Assembly (NCBI GenBank): GCA_937926205.1
Contig: CALEYL010000044.1
Span: 1 to 53,937 of the forward strand
Direction: 5' to 3'
DNA length: 53,937 nt
Origin: an uncultured Saprospiraceae bacterium
Lineage (GTDB): Bacteria; Bacteroidota; Bacteroidia; Chitinophagales; Saprospiraceae
Each line of letters begins with the position of its first letter. Position 1 is the stretch's first letter. The position numbers and the translations under genes are program-made. A model generated the notes under the pieces. That model made no database searches. It was not told the origin of the DNA and saw only the letters and a list, made by a program, of their open reading frames with translations. Shown here piece after piece: positions 17,877 through 27,161 of this stretch.

Positions 17877-17965
17877 TAAGAGCCGATAAACGCCAAGTTC
17901 GTTTCCGGGCAGATAGACGCCAATTTTGACGGGAAAGGGCTAAATTCACGTCAAAATGAACAGCC

Positions 17966-20900
17966 ATGAAAAGATTCCTACTCTTGTTGGCGATCTGCCA
18001 AGCTTGCTTTGCGACTGCACAAAACTGTTCTGTCATCTATGTGGATATTGCTGCTACGGGCGCAGGAGATGGTACTTCATGGCAGGATGCTTTTACAAAC
18101 CTGCAGGATGCTATTACCGAATCAGCCAACTGTCTGGATGTTGGCGTGAGCATCTGGGTAGCGCAGGGCATCTATCTCCCCGATGTGGGAGAAACCCAGT
18201 TTCCCGGCAACCGCTATGAGACATTTTATCTGCTGGATAATCTGATCATTTTAGGAGGCTTTAACGGTACGGAAACAGAGGAAAGTCAGCGCGACTGGTT
18301 AGTCAATGAAACTATTCTGAGTGGCGACGTGGGCATCTCAGGCGATGAGAGCGACAACATCTATACCATCATTACAGCCTTCGGCAACGACGCTACTGCC
18401 ATTCTGGACGGTTTTACCATTCGGGACGCCAATGCGGGCATACAAGGCATTCCTTTTGAAGACCCAACCCGGTCAGGTGGTGGTTTATTCAATATACTCG
18501 GAAGTCCAACCATTCGAAATTGTAAGTTTGAAAACAATGAGGCCCGGAATTATGGCGGGGGCGTATACACGGAAGAAGGCAACCCCTTGTTCGACAATTG
18601 CACTTTTTTACAAAACAAGGCTTCCTCCGGCGCTGGCTTCTATAATAAAAATGGCAGCCCGGTGTTATCCGGTTGCACCTTCCACCTTAATGATGGTAGT
18701 TTTGGCGGCGGGGTATACTTGTCTGGAGGGGATCCCGTTTTGGAAAACTGCATCATACAGGGCAATACAGCCAGTTTTGGCGGCGGAATGGCTACTGCCA
18801 GCAATGCGAATGTCCATTCAACCAACTGCCTCATCAGCGGCAACAGGGCTGGTTTTGGCGGCGGGGTAAATAATGGCGCAGAAATGTCTTTCTACAACTG
18901 CACCATTGCCGGAAACCATGCTGATTCCAGGGGCGGCGGCATTCAGTCAACAACCGGCAACCTCCTTTTGGAAAATTGCATTTTGTGGGACAATACAGCC
19001 AATACGGAAGGCAATCAGCTTTGGAACGGCAACCCGTCATCCGCTATAGTTAACCACACCTGCTACACCAATGGCAGCAATGACATCAGCCCGGGAGGAA
19101 ATTTTATGCCCGATGCAGGTTGCATCACGGTCAATCCACTGTTTGTTGCGCCATCCCCTATTGCAACAGCGCCAAACACCGGGGGTGATTATCATTTGCG
19201 CGCCATTTCAGCGGCGGTCGATGCTGGTGACAATCTGGCAATCAGCGGGGTCGTTTCAGACCTCGACAACAACCCCCGAATTGCAAATGCGCTGGTGGAT
19301 ATGGGCGCCTTTGAATGGCAACAGATACCCGCGTCCTGCCCTGGCACAAACCGATTGTATGTTAATTCGGCAGCGACTGCTGGCGGGAACGGCACGAGTT
19401 GGACTACGGCGTTTAAGTATCTGCAGGATGCGCTCATCATGGGCGCCGGATGTTCAAACATCACTGAAATATGGGTTGCCAGGGGAACTTACCGACCTGA
19501 TCGGGGCGAGGGCTTTGTGGCAGGTAACAGAGATGCCGCATTTCAAATGAGCAACAATCTGGCCATTTATGGCGGCTTTTCAGGTAGTGAAACGACCCTG
19601 GAACAACGAAACTGGACCACCTTTGTGAGCACTCTGAGCGGCGATATCGGCGTCACAGATGCCCCTGATGACAACAGCTATACCGTTGTATCAAGCAGTG
19701 CGACCAACAACAGCGCAGTGATCGACGGCTTCACCATTCAGGACGGTCAGGCAACGAATACAGCCAGTATAACCTACAGTTCTCCACGTTCGTGCGGTGG
19801 CGGCATTTTCAACGAAGGTGGCAGTCCGATCATAAGGAATTGTACCTTTAAGAACAATCAGGCTGATGACAGTGGCGGCGCCATCTACAACTGGCGAAAC
19901 AGCACCCCTTTGATTGACAATTGTACCTTCATGGGCAATTTTTCCGGTAAGGGGAGTAGCATTCATAATGAAAGAGCCAGTAATGCTGCCATTCATAATT
20001 GTTTTTTCAGCAATAATTCAGGTTCAGCCATCTACAATGCCGAAAGTTCAGCAACCATTAGCCAATGCAATTTTGTTGAAAACGATGCCACTTTCGGAGG
20101 AGGCGTTTTTAATTTGTCGGATTCCATGCTGGTACTGACCAATTGTGTATTTGCCGGCAATACGGCCAGTTTTGGCGGCGCTCTGTTCAATCAATCCGGT
20201 AGTTTTTCCTGTACAAATTGTCTGTTTACTGGCAATGAAGCTCCTTTTGGCGGCGCCATCCACAATCTGGGGGAAACCAACCAGATTTTCACCAATTGCA
20301 CCTTTAGCGGGAACCGGGCATCTTCCAGGGGAGGGGCAATCCGTAACCAGGGTCTGGGCGACGGTTCAACCATCCTTAACAATTGTATCCTTTGGGGAAA
20401 CCTCGGAGGGGGTATCGGCAACCAGATTCAAAGTGAAGGGAACATCATTGTTACCCTTCATGCTTCCTGTTATGCGAATGCTGCCAACGATATTGACGTC
20501 AACGGGATATTGGTGGTGGATGCTGACTGCACGACGGAAAACCCCCTGTTCATCAATCCGGTTTTGCCCAATGTTGCACCAACTACAGCAGGAAACTACC
20601 GTCTTAGCCCTTGCTCTCCGGTCATTAATGAAGGTCTCAACGAGCTGATTCCGCCGGGCACTACTGATGATCTGGACAATGAAGTCAGGATTGTCAGCGG
20701 CCTCGTAGACATGGGGGCGTATGAATTCCGGGATACCGGAAATTTACAATTGCCGCAAATTAGTCTCGATGTGGCCAACCCCGCTTGCAGCAATATTCCG
20801 ACGGGGTCGGCAACTGCCAGTGTTACAGGTGGCGCAATGCCCTACGCTTATCTTTGGAGTGGCGGTCAGATAACGCCTGATTTGTCGGATCTTCCTCCCG

Positions 20901-23482
20901 GCGACTATGCCTTAACTGTTACCGATAACAGCGGCTGCAGGGCTTCTGTTGGTTTCAGCATTATGGCTCCTGCCCCCATTGAAACCCTTACCGAAAACCT
21001 TCAGGATGCCCTTTGTGGAGCCCAGAATGGTCGGGCTTTGGTGACAGTGAGCGGTGGAATTCCGCCTTATGATTATTTTTGGAGCACGGGACAAACAACT
21101 GCCGCCGTTGACAACCTGCCGGGAGGCATTCATGTTGTCAGCATCACCGATGCCAACGGTTGTTTGCAAACGGATACGGTCAGCATCGCACAGTCGGACG
21201 CCGTAACGGCTGATTTTAGTGAAGCGCTTTTGGTATCGTGTCTTGGCAATGACGGTCAGCTCAGTGTGCAGGCTTCAGGTGGAAGCGGATTGCTGAGCTA
21301 CTTATGGAGTAATGACGCTACGACGGCAACCATCAATGGTCTCAGTGCAGGCGACTATTCCCTAACTGTCAGCGACGAACTCGGGTGTACAGCTATTTTA
21401 ACCACCAACCTTGGTAGCCTGCCGGCTTTTGGAAGTGAGCTTGCAGAAATTGAAAATATTTCCTGCAATGGATTGACGGATGGAAGTGCAACGGTATTGC
21501 CTGTCAACGGTATCGCGCCTTTTACGTACCTGTGGGAAGATGGACAGACTACGGCTACTGCTGAAAACCTTGCCCCCGGTGACCACAGCGTCATGCTGAC
21601 TGATGGCAATGGCTGCACAACAACCCAAATCGTCACGGTGATTGAGCCAGCCTTGCTGGAAGTCACCATTCCGGTCGTCATGGCTGTTACCTGTCTTAAC
21701 GCCAACAGCGGTCAGGCAACAGCTTTAGCAATTGGCGGAACAGGCCCCTATGATTATTTGTGGAGCAACGGGCAGGATTTGGCGGCAGCTACCGGATTGG
21801 AAGCTGGTAATTATACAGTTCAGGTTACCGATGCGAACGGCTGTGTAGCAAGTAATGCCGTCTCCATTCTTCCTCCCGCCCAGCCTCAGGCCAGTATTTC
21901 GGGTTTTCAGAACCCATCGGCCTGTGCAGGCGATGACGGGGAAGCAACCGTTGCAGTGACCGGCGGCACGGCGCCATATAACTATTTGTGGAGTAACGGT
22001 CAAATGTCCGCAACGACAACCGGATTGACTGCAGGTGATTATTCGGTAGTGGCAACTGACGCAGCCGGCTGTACCGCTATGGCTTCGGTTTCCATTACAT
22101 CGCCGCCAATGTTTGAAAGTGAAATAACCAATATACAGAATGCCATCTGCAACGGGATCAACGACGGTGCTGCAACGGTGAGCGCCAGTGGCGGCACACC
22201 GCCTTATTCTTATATGTGGGATACCGGCGAAACGACGCCAACTGCTTCCGGGCTAAACCCGGGACAGCATCATGTTGTCGTGATGGATGCAAGGGGCTGT
22301 GTGGCGGAATCGGATCTTGAAATTACGGCAGCCGTTATGATAACAACTACGGTTACGCTGGAGTCCAGCAACAGTTGTTTTGGCGATGAAGATGGCGCTG
22401 TGTTGGTAACGCCTGCCAATGGCATGGCGCCTTATGTCTATTTGTGGAGCAATGGTGCGGATACGCCAGAAGTGACTAACCTGGCTGCAGGCTCGTATTT
22501 TGTTTCCATCACCGATGCAAACGGGTGTATGGCCGAAGCGGGGGCCATCATTACCCAGCCGCCACTTTTATTGTTGAGTGTGAATGGGGCAAATGCCCTT
22601 TGCGGGAACAGCACAGGAAGCGCCACAGCAGAAGTGAGTGGCGGTACCCCGCCTTACAGCTATTTATGGAGCAATGGTCAGACGACGGCTACGGCTCAAA
22701 ACTTAACGCCGGGAATACATTCAGTGACGGTTCAGGATGCGAAACACTGTACCAGCGCCGGTAGTATCAATATTACTGCTCCGGAACCGCTTGAAGGAAG
22801 CATCGCTGATCTGCAGGCGGCCTCCTGTGTAGACGTAGCAAACGGCTCAGCCACTGTTCTGGCTACCGGTGGCACAGCACCTTATAACTATCTTTGGAGT
22901 GATGGACAAGACAGTGCTACTGCGGTTGGACTATTCCCCGGAAATTACAGCGTATTGATCAGGGACGCGAACAACTGTACGGTTGGAGTCCAGATAACCA
23001 TAGCATCTGAGAATCCGGCGCTTGACGCAACAATAATGCTGGATGGCACGACCTTTTTTGCTTTACAGGGCAACGCACAATACCAGTGGATTGACTGCAG
23101 CAATAACCTCCCTGTCGCCGGGGCTACATCACAATCTTTTATACCTGAAATATCGGGGAGCTATGCTGTAATTATTCGTGTTGATGATTGTAGCGTGCAG
23201 AGTGTTTGCACAAATGTTACGATTACAGCATTAGAGGGGGACTTGTCGGCCGAATTTCAGCCGATTCAGGTTTTTCCAAACCCCAATCATGGCGTATTTA
23301 GCATGATCCTTCCGGAGCAGGCGCAAATCCTGTTTTACAATGCTTCGGGCGAGCAATTATGGAGACAGGAACTTCCTCCCGGTCGGCATGAAATACATCA
23401 GAAAAGCTTACCCGCCGGCGTTTACTGGCTGCATGCCGTTCGAAAAAACAGGGTAGAAACCTTGAAGGTCGTCGTGGAATAA
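17966..23482 (+). CDS. Giant T9SS cargo: two beta-helix modules, ten SprB repeats, C-terminal sorting domain
   Basis: This 1838-residue protein has a signal peptide (MKRFLLLLAICQACFATAQ). It then has two homologous halves of about 450 residues. Each begins with a Y(V)(D/N)xAAT(G/A)xGxGTSW motif (residues about 25 and 460) and continues as a right-handed parallel beta-helix with many NCTF/GGG(V/I)(Y/F)N rungs. Each ends with DNxxRI(A/V)xxLVDMGA(F/Y)E. Residues about 935-1700 hold ten SprB repeats (GGTxPYxYLWSNGQTTAT, LxxGxYxVxVTDxxGC). The last 85 residues (IQVFPNPNHGVFSM, GVYWLHAVRKNRVETLKVVV) are a type A T9SS sorting domain. It is predicted to be exported across the outer membrane and attached to the surface or released. 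The beta-helix modules resemble polymorphic outer-membrane-protein and pectate-lyase-like folds, so a carbohydrate-binding or adhesive role is plausible. Confidence 0.93.
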   Translation: MKRFLLLLAICQACFATAQNCSVIYVDIAATGAGDGTSWQDAFTNLQDAITESANCLDVGVSIWVAQGIYLPDVGETQFPGNRYETFYLLDNLIILGGFNGTETEESQRDWLVNETILSGDVGISGDESDNIYTIITAFGNDATAILDGFTIRDANAGIQGIPFEDPTRSGGGLFNILGSPTIRNCKFENNEARNYGGGVYTEEGNPLFDNCTFLQNKASSGAGFYNKNGSPVLSGCTFHLNDGSFGGGVYLSGGDPVLENCIIQGNTASFGGGMATASNANVHSTNCLISGNRAGFGGGVNNGAEMSFYNCTIAGNHADSRGGGIQSTTGNLLLENCILWDNTANTEGNQLWNGNPSSAIVNHTCYTNGSNDISPGGNFMPDAGCITVNPLFVAPSPIATAPNTGGDYHLRAISAAVDAGDNLAISGVVSDLDNNPRIANALVDMGAFEWQQIPASCPGTNRLYVNSAATAGGNGTSWTTAFKYLQDALIMGAGCSNITEIWVARGTYRPDRGEGFVAGNRDAAFQMSNNLAIYGGFSGSETTLEQRNWTTFVSTLSGDIGVTDAPDDNSYTVVSSSATNNSAVIDGFTIQDGQATNTASITYSSPRSCGGGIFNEGGSPIIRNCTFKNNQADDSGGAIYNWRNSTPLIDNCTFMGNFSGKGSSIHNERASNAAIHNCFFSNNSGSAIYNAESSATISQCNFVENDATFGGGVFNLSDSMLVLTNCVFAGNTASFGGALFNQSGSFSCTNCLFTGNEAPFGGAIHNLGETNQIFTNCTFSGNRASSRGGAIRNQGLGDGSTILNNCILWGNLGGGIGNQIQSEGNIIVTLHASCYANAANDIDVNGILVVDADCTTENPLFINPVLPNVAPTTAGNYRLSPCSPVINEGLNELIPPGTTDDLDNEVRIVSGLVDMGAYEFRDTGNLQLPQISLDVANPACSNIPTGSATASVTGGAMPYAYLWSGGQITPDLSDLPPGDYALTVTDNSGCRASVGFSIMAPAPIETLTENLQDALCGAQNGRALVTVSGGIPPYDYFWSTGQTTAAVDNLPGGIHVVSITDANGCLQTDTVSIAQSDAVTADFSEALLVSCLGNDGQLSVQASGGSGLLSYLWSNDATTATINGLSAGDYSLTVSDELGCTAILTTNLGSLPAFGSELAEIENISCNGLTDGSATVLPVNGIAPFTYLWEDGQTTATAENLAPGDHSVMLTDGNGCTTTQIVTVIEPALLEVTIPVVMAVTCLNANSGQATALAIGGTGPYDYLWSNGQDLAAATGLEAGNYTVQVTDANGCVASNAVSILPPAQPQASISGFQNPSACAGDDGEATVAVTGGTAPYNYLWSNGQMSATTTGLTAGDYSVVATDAAGCTAMASVSITSPPMFESEITNIQNAICNGINDGAATVSASGGTPPYSYMWDTGETTPTASGLNPGQHHVVVMDARGCVAESDLEITAAVMITTTVTLESSNSCFGDEDGAVLVTPANGMAPYVYLWSNGADTPEVTNLAAGSYFVSITDANGCMAEAGAIITQPPLLLLSVNGANALCGNSTGSATAEVSGGTPPYSYLWSNGQTTATAQNLTPGIHSVTVQDAKHCTSAGSINITAPEPLEGSIADLQAASCVDVANGSATVLATGGTAPYNYLWSDGQDSATAVGLFPGNYSVLIRDANNCTVGVQITIASENPALDATIMLDGTTFFALQGNAQYQWIDCSNNLPVAGATSQSFIPEISGSYAVIIRVDDCSVQSVCTNVTITALEGDLSAEFQPIQVFPNPNHGVFSMILPEQAQILFYNASGEQLWRQELPPGRHEIHQKSLPAGVYWLHAVRKNRVETLKVVVE

Positions 23483-23500
23483 TCTATTCGAAAATGAGTT

Positions 23501-23544
23501 GATTTGAAAATTTGATAATTACCGCATCATCAAATTTTCAAATC
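23501..23544. terminator. Perfect 16-bp hairpin between convergent genes
   Basis: GATTTGAAAATTTGAT (23501-23516) pairs perfectly with ATCAAATTTTCAAATC (23529-23544). It lies between the convergent T9SS cargo gene and glgC, so it may terminate both. It is A/T-rich and lacks a strong U-tract, so termination strength is uncertain. The left arm recurs just after the susD stop (34277-34292). Confidence 0.55.
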
Positions 23545-23591
23545 AACAAATCAACAAATCAACAAATCAACAAATCAACAAATCAACAAAT
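23540..23591. repeat. 8-bp tandem repeat (AAATCAAC), six copies plus half
   Basis: The unit AAATCAAC repeats perfectly from 23540 to 23587, followed by AAAT. It begins inside the right arm of the hairpin and ends just before the glgC stop codon. It is non-coding and likely to vary in copy number by slippage. Confidence 0.9.
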
Positions 23592-23598
23592 TTTTAAA

Positions 23599-24885
23599 TT
23601 ACTCCGCCCCCAGCCCAATACGCGTTCCATCGGGGATGAGTGCGCCTTTTTTTATCACAATAATACCATCGCGGATACAATAGGTCGGCGTTTCACCATC
23701 AGGTAAAGCCACACTGCCGTGGATATGGACATTGTTTCCGATGCGGCAGTCTTTATCCAAAATGGCATTGCGGATATAGCAACCCGCGCCGATACCCATA
23801 TTGACGCCGTATTCTTTGAGTCGAAGTTGCTCCAGTGTTTCATAATAGTCATTGCCCATAATGATGGAGTCCAGAATTTCTGTATCCCTGCCAACTCTGG
23901 AGCGAATGCCGATGATGGATCTTTCTATACTTTGGGCTTCAACAATGCTCCCTTCTGCAACGATGGACTGGTTGAGTCGGGTGTTCAATATTTTGGATGG
24001 CGCCAGCAATCGCGGGCGGGTATAAACCATTTTAGCCCGGCCAAACAGATCAAATTTGGGCAAAGGCTCTGTTAGTGCAATGTTTGCTTCGTAAAAAGAG
24101 CGGATGGTTCCGATGTCCGTCCAGTAATCGTCAAAAAGATAACTGGCTACTCTGAAATTGTTTTCAATAGCATAGGGGATGATTTCTTTTCCGAAGTCAA
24201 CGGCATCCGGGTTATCCTCAAAAAGCTTTTTTATAAACTCTTTGTTGAAAATGTAGATCCCCATGGAAGCAAGAAATACTTTGCCTTCCTCCTGATATGC
24301 TTCCGGCACAGCTGAAGTCCATTCATGGAGCGTATCCGGTTTGGGTTTTTCGACGAAGCTGTCTATAAAACCCCGTTCATTGACTTTCATAATACCAAAC
24401 CCCGGCGCGTCGCGGTCGATTACCGGAATGGTTGCAATGGTCAGATCTGCGTTTTGATCAATATGATATTGGGCTATTTTCTCAAAATCCATCTGGTACA
24501 ACTGGTCGCCGGAGAGAATCAGAAGGTAGTCGTAGTCGTGGTTGCGCAGGTGGTGCATAGATTGGCGCACCGCGTCAGCTGTTCCCTGAAACCACTTGTC
24601 GCTGGCAGGAGTTTGTTCTGCCGCAAGGATGTCCACAAAACCATGCGTAAAGTGGTCAAAAAAGTATGTGTTTTTGATGTGTTGGTTTAAAGAAGCAGAA
24701 TTGTATTGGGTAACGACAAACATGCGCCGCAAATTAGAATTGAGGCAATTGGAGATGGGAATGTCTATCAGACGGTACTTTCCGCCAATCGGCACGGCAG
24801 GTTTGGAACGCTGTGCTGTTAAAGGGTGTAGTCTTGAGCCTGCTCCACCACCTAAAATGAGACTGATCATCTTGATTTTTGCCAT
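23599..24885 (-). CDS. glgC: Glucose-1-phosphate adenylyltransferase
   Basis: The 428-residue protein makes ADP-glucose from glucose-1-phosphate and ATP, the committed step of bacterial glycogen synthesis. The N-terminal nucleotidyltransferase signature is clear (LILGGGAGSRLHPLTAQRSK, then PAVPIGGKYRLIDIPISNC). GTADAVRQ and SGDQLYQMDFEK mark the substrate-binding core, and SFVEKP lies near residue 178. The C-terminal third is a left-handed beta-helix (IVEAQSIERSIIGIRSRVG, GCYIRNAILDKDCRIGNNVH). Length is normal for the family. It lies 50 bp downstream of glgA on the same strand, forming a glgA-glgC operon. Confidence 0.97.
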   Translation of the reverse strand: MAKIKMISLILGGGAGSRLHPLTAQRSKPAVPIGGKYRLIDIPISNCLNSNLRRMFVVTQYNSASLNQHIKNTYFFDHFTHGFVDILAAEQTPASDKWFQGTADAVRQSMHHLRNHDYDYLLILSGDQLYQMDFEKIAQYHIDQNADLTIATIPVIDRDAPGFGIMKVNERGFIDSFVEKPKPDTLHEWTSAVPEAYQEEGKVFLASMGIYIFNKEFIKKLFEDNPDAVDFGKEIIPYAIENNFRVASYLFDDYWTDIGTIRSFYEANIALTEPLPKFDLFGRAKMVYTRPRLLAPSKILNTRLNQSIVAEGSIVEAQSIERSIIGIRSRVGRDTEILDSIIMGNDYYETLEQLRLKEYGVNMGIGAGCYIRNAILDKDCRIGNNVHIHGSVALPDGETPTYCIRDGIIVIKKGALIPDGTRIGLGAE

Positions 24886-24935
24886 ATCCGGTTTTATTTT
24901 TGTTAGGATGAAAAGCTGTTCTCAGTTGGTTTTGT

Positions 24936-26378
24936 CTATACGTCAGACATTTGACGATAGATATCAATATAGCTTTGTACAGCCCGTTCCCAGGAAAAAT
25001 CGACCTGCATGATGCGTTCGCGGATTTCGTTCATGGATTCGCGGTTGTAATAATACAAATCGGCAGCGCGGTAAAACGCAATGTAAGCGTCCTCAACACT
25101 AAACTGATCGAAGCGAATGCCCCGCCCATAGCCGCCTGGTTCACCGATGTCCGGCACAGAATCGCGAAGCCCGCCCACCGAGCGTACAATAGGAAGGGCG
25201 CCATAACGCATGGCGTATAGCTGGTTCAGGCCACAGGGCTCAATACGGGATGGCATAAAAAGGAAGTCACCGCCGGCATAAAGCTGATGTGCCAGGGATT
25301 CATTGTATTCCAGCGCTGCATCGAAACGGCCCTGGAAATGGTGCGTCATTTGGCGGAAAACATCCTCCAGCCGGGGATCGCCCGTTCCAAGCGCCACGAA
25401 AGCGATGCGCATGCCGCTCTGGATGACGCGCGCAATGAGGTCGGGTATCAGGTCGGCGCCTTTTTCTGACAGCATCCTGCCTATGAAAACGAAAAGCGGC
25501 AAATCCGGATCAATATTGAACCGCTGCGCCAATATTCTTTTATTTTCTGCTTTGAATTCAGCAACATCACTTCCAAGTTGCCGGGCGATCAGAGGATCGG
25601 TAGCCGGGTCCCAGACCTGAGCGTCGATGCCGTTGAGAATGCCCAGTGATTTGTGCTGCTCATGGTAAAAAAGGCCTTCCATTCCGTTGGATGACTCACG
25701 CAATTCCCCAAGATAGCTGGGAGAAACGGTGGTTACCCGCCACGCGCACTTTACAGCCGAAGCCAAAGGGCAGATGGTATCGGCCCAATCGAGCAGGCTT
25801 CGGGCTTCGGCATCAAAGAATGGCATCAGATAAAGTTTCTGCCAACTGAAAGCGCCGTGATACAGGCCGTTGTGAATGGTAAATACCGTAGGAATATTCG
25901 CCAGGGAGCGGTATTCCGGACAATGTTTGAGCATGAACGGAATCAACCCGGTATGGTGATCGTGGCAATGTATCAATTCCGGGCGACCCGGAGAATGCAA
26001 AATCCATTGCAACGCAGCCTGCTGAAAGCACAAATAACGCTCTGCTTCATCGCCATAGCCATAACCGGAAGGATCGGCATAAATACCCGGACGATCAAAT
26101 TTACCCGGAATATTGGCTACAAAAAGCGGAAAGCCCAGGATGTCCTCATTTTCCCGTTCGATGGTGAATGGGACATAATAGTTGTGCATGCGTACAGCCC
26201 CCTTGAATATGGTGGTAAACTGGTGAGCGTTTATCCATTTCAGGCTGTATTTGGGCAGCAGCACACCCGCAGAAACGCCTGCTTGCGTGAGGTATTTGGG
26301 CAGTGCGCCCACGACGTCGCCCAAACCGCCTGCCTTAGCTGCCGGATAACATTCTGCGCTGATGTGTAGGATTTTCAT
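24936..26378 (-). CDS. glgA: Glycogen synthase (ADP-glucose transglucosylase)
   Basis: This enzyme extends alpha-1,4-glucan from ADP-glucose. The start at 26378 gives MKILHISAECYPAAKAGGLG, the canonical N-terminus with the KxGGLGDV ADP-glucose-binding motif. An upstream in-frame extension to 26471 has no family counterpart. Other signatures are LIHCHDHHTGLIPFML, VFTIHNGLYHGAFSW, FIGRMLSEKGADLI and FLFMPSRIEPCGLNQLYAMR with the catalytic glutamate, and PIVRSVGGLRDSVPD. At about 480 residues it has the usual length. It is followed by glgC. Upstream, the leader has a TACCTTTA element that is one mismatch from the TAnnTTTG box. Confidence 0.97.
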   Translation of the reverse strand: MKILHISAECYPAAKAGGLGDVVGALPKYLTQAGVSAGVLLPKYSLKWINAHQFTTIFKGAVRMHNYYVPFTIERENEDILGFPLFVANIPGKFDRPGIYADPSGYGYGDEAERYLCFQQAALQWILHSPGRPELIHCHDHHTGLIPFMLKHCPEYRSLANIPTVFTIHNGLYHGAFSWQKLYLMPFFDAEARSLLDWADTICPLASAVKCAWRVTTVSPSYLGELRESSNGMEGLFYHEQHKSLGILNGIDAQVWDPATDPLIARQLGSDVAEFKAENKRILAQRFNIDPDLPLFVFIGRMLSEKGADLIPDLIARVIQSGMRIAFVALGTGDPRLEDVFRQMTHHFQGRFDAALEYNESLAHQLYAGGDFLFMPSRIEPCGLNQLYAMRYGALPIVRSVGGLRDSVPDIGEPGGYGRGIRFDQFSVEDAYIAFYRAADLYYYNRESMNEIRERIMQVDFSWERAVQSYIDIYRQMSDV

Positions 26379-26463
26379 TTTGTCAACTTGATGCGCTCTA
26401 AAGGTATAGTTTTGTTTTAGAAAGCGCGAATAGTATATAATTTTATTCCTTATGAATCCTCTT

Positions 26464-26706
26464 TTAACCACCGCTAACGGGGGGGATCAATGCAATTTCC
26501 TGCCCTTCCTTCAAAAGAAGCTCATCCTCTGCATAAGTTCCGTCAACGGCAATGGCCAGAGAAGAAAGCGCCATAAAATCCGGATACTGCTCCAGCAAAT
26601 CGCCTTTTAAGTCGCCAACTGTTGCTGCTTTGCCCACTTCAAAATCCAGAACGGGGCTTCCAATGATTTCTTTTGCGATGCCGAATAACAATATTTTAAG
26701 CTGCAT
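26464..26706 (-). CDS. moaD: MoaD/ThiS-family sulfur-carrier protein
   Basis: The 80-residue protein has the beta-grasp pattern of MoaD: MQLKILLFGIAKEIIG, TVGDLKGDLLEQYPDF, LAIAVDGTYAEDELLLKEGQ, EIALIPPVSGG. The C-terminal Gly-Gly is the site of thiocarboxylation in molybdopterin synthase small subunits. The PPVSGG ending is closer to MoaD than to ThiS. No moaE, moaB, moeB or other cofactor gene is in the window. It lies 85 bp upstream of glgA on the same strand, so it may share a transcript or simply be a neighbour. The gene symbol is by family resemblance. Confidence 0.88.
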   Translation of the reverse strand: MQLKILLFGIAKEIIGSPVLDFEVGKAATVGDLKGDLLEQYPDFMALSSLAIAVDGTYAEDELLLKEGQEIALIPPVSGG

Positions 26707-27161
26707 AAGTAGTGTTTTTTTGAATTTTTGCCGAAGTACGTTTTTCTTAAGAAAATTTTAACATTCTGAATAGGCATTGTTGAGCAGCATAGGCCAATCC
26801 ATACTTTATTTCATGTTTTATCCAAAAATACGTCAAAATATTTTGACCTCGATGCGAATAAGCCAATAAACAAAATTATTATGCTGTATTTTCAGAGTCA
26901 GGGTATTTTATGCAAAAATATTACCAAATACCCGAAAAATGCATCCCATTTCCAAAATCATTGATTTTTCGTCATACCGGGCATAGCTTTGCATCGCTAT
27001 TTTGCATTTCTATGATTTTTAATTTGTTATCATTTATCCCCTTACAGTAAACCGCCCGCCCTGTGCCTAAAGCCCGGGGTCAGAAAAACGAAAGCACTGA
27101 AGAAATCAAAAAAAAACCATTGTTCCCGGGCAGACAGTGGTCCTGAAAACAAAAATTATTT
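26707..27161. other. Non-coding A/T-rich gap between divergent genes
   Basis: These 455 bp separate moaD (leftward) from the lytic transglycosylase (rightward). They are markedly A/T-rich, with several TATTTTG/CAAAATATT words around 26835-26930. No convincing ORF, tRNA or strong hairpin was seen. Promoters for both flanking genes should lie here, but I could not assign boxes with confidence. Confidence 0.6.

Noticed and set aside
25857..26369. 170-aa frame antisense to glgA
   Set aside because: Shadow of a canonical glycogen synthase.
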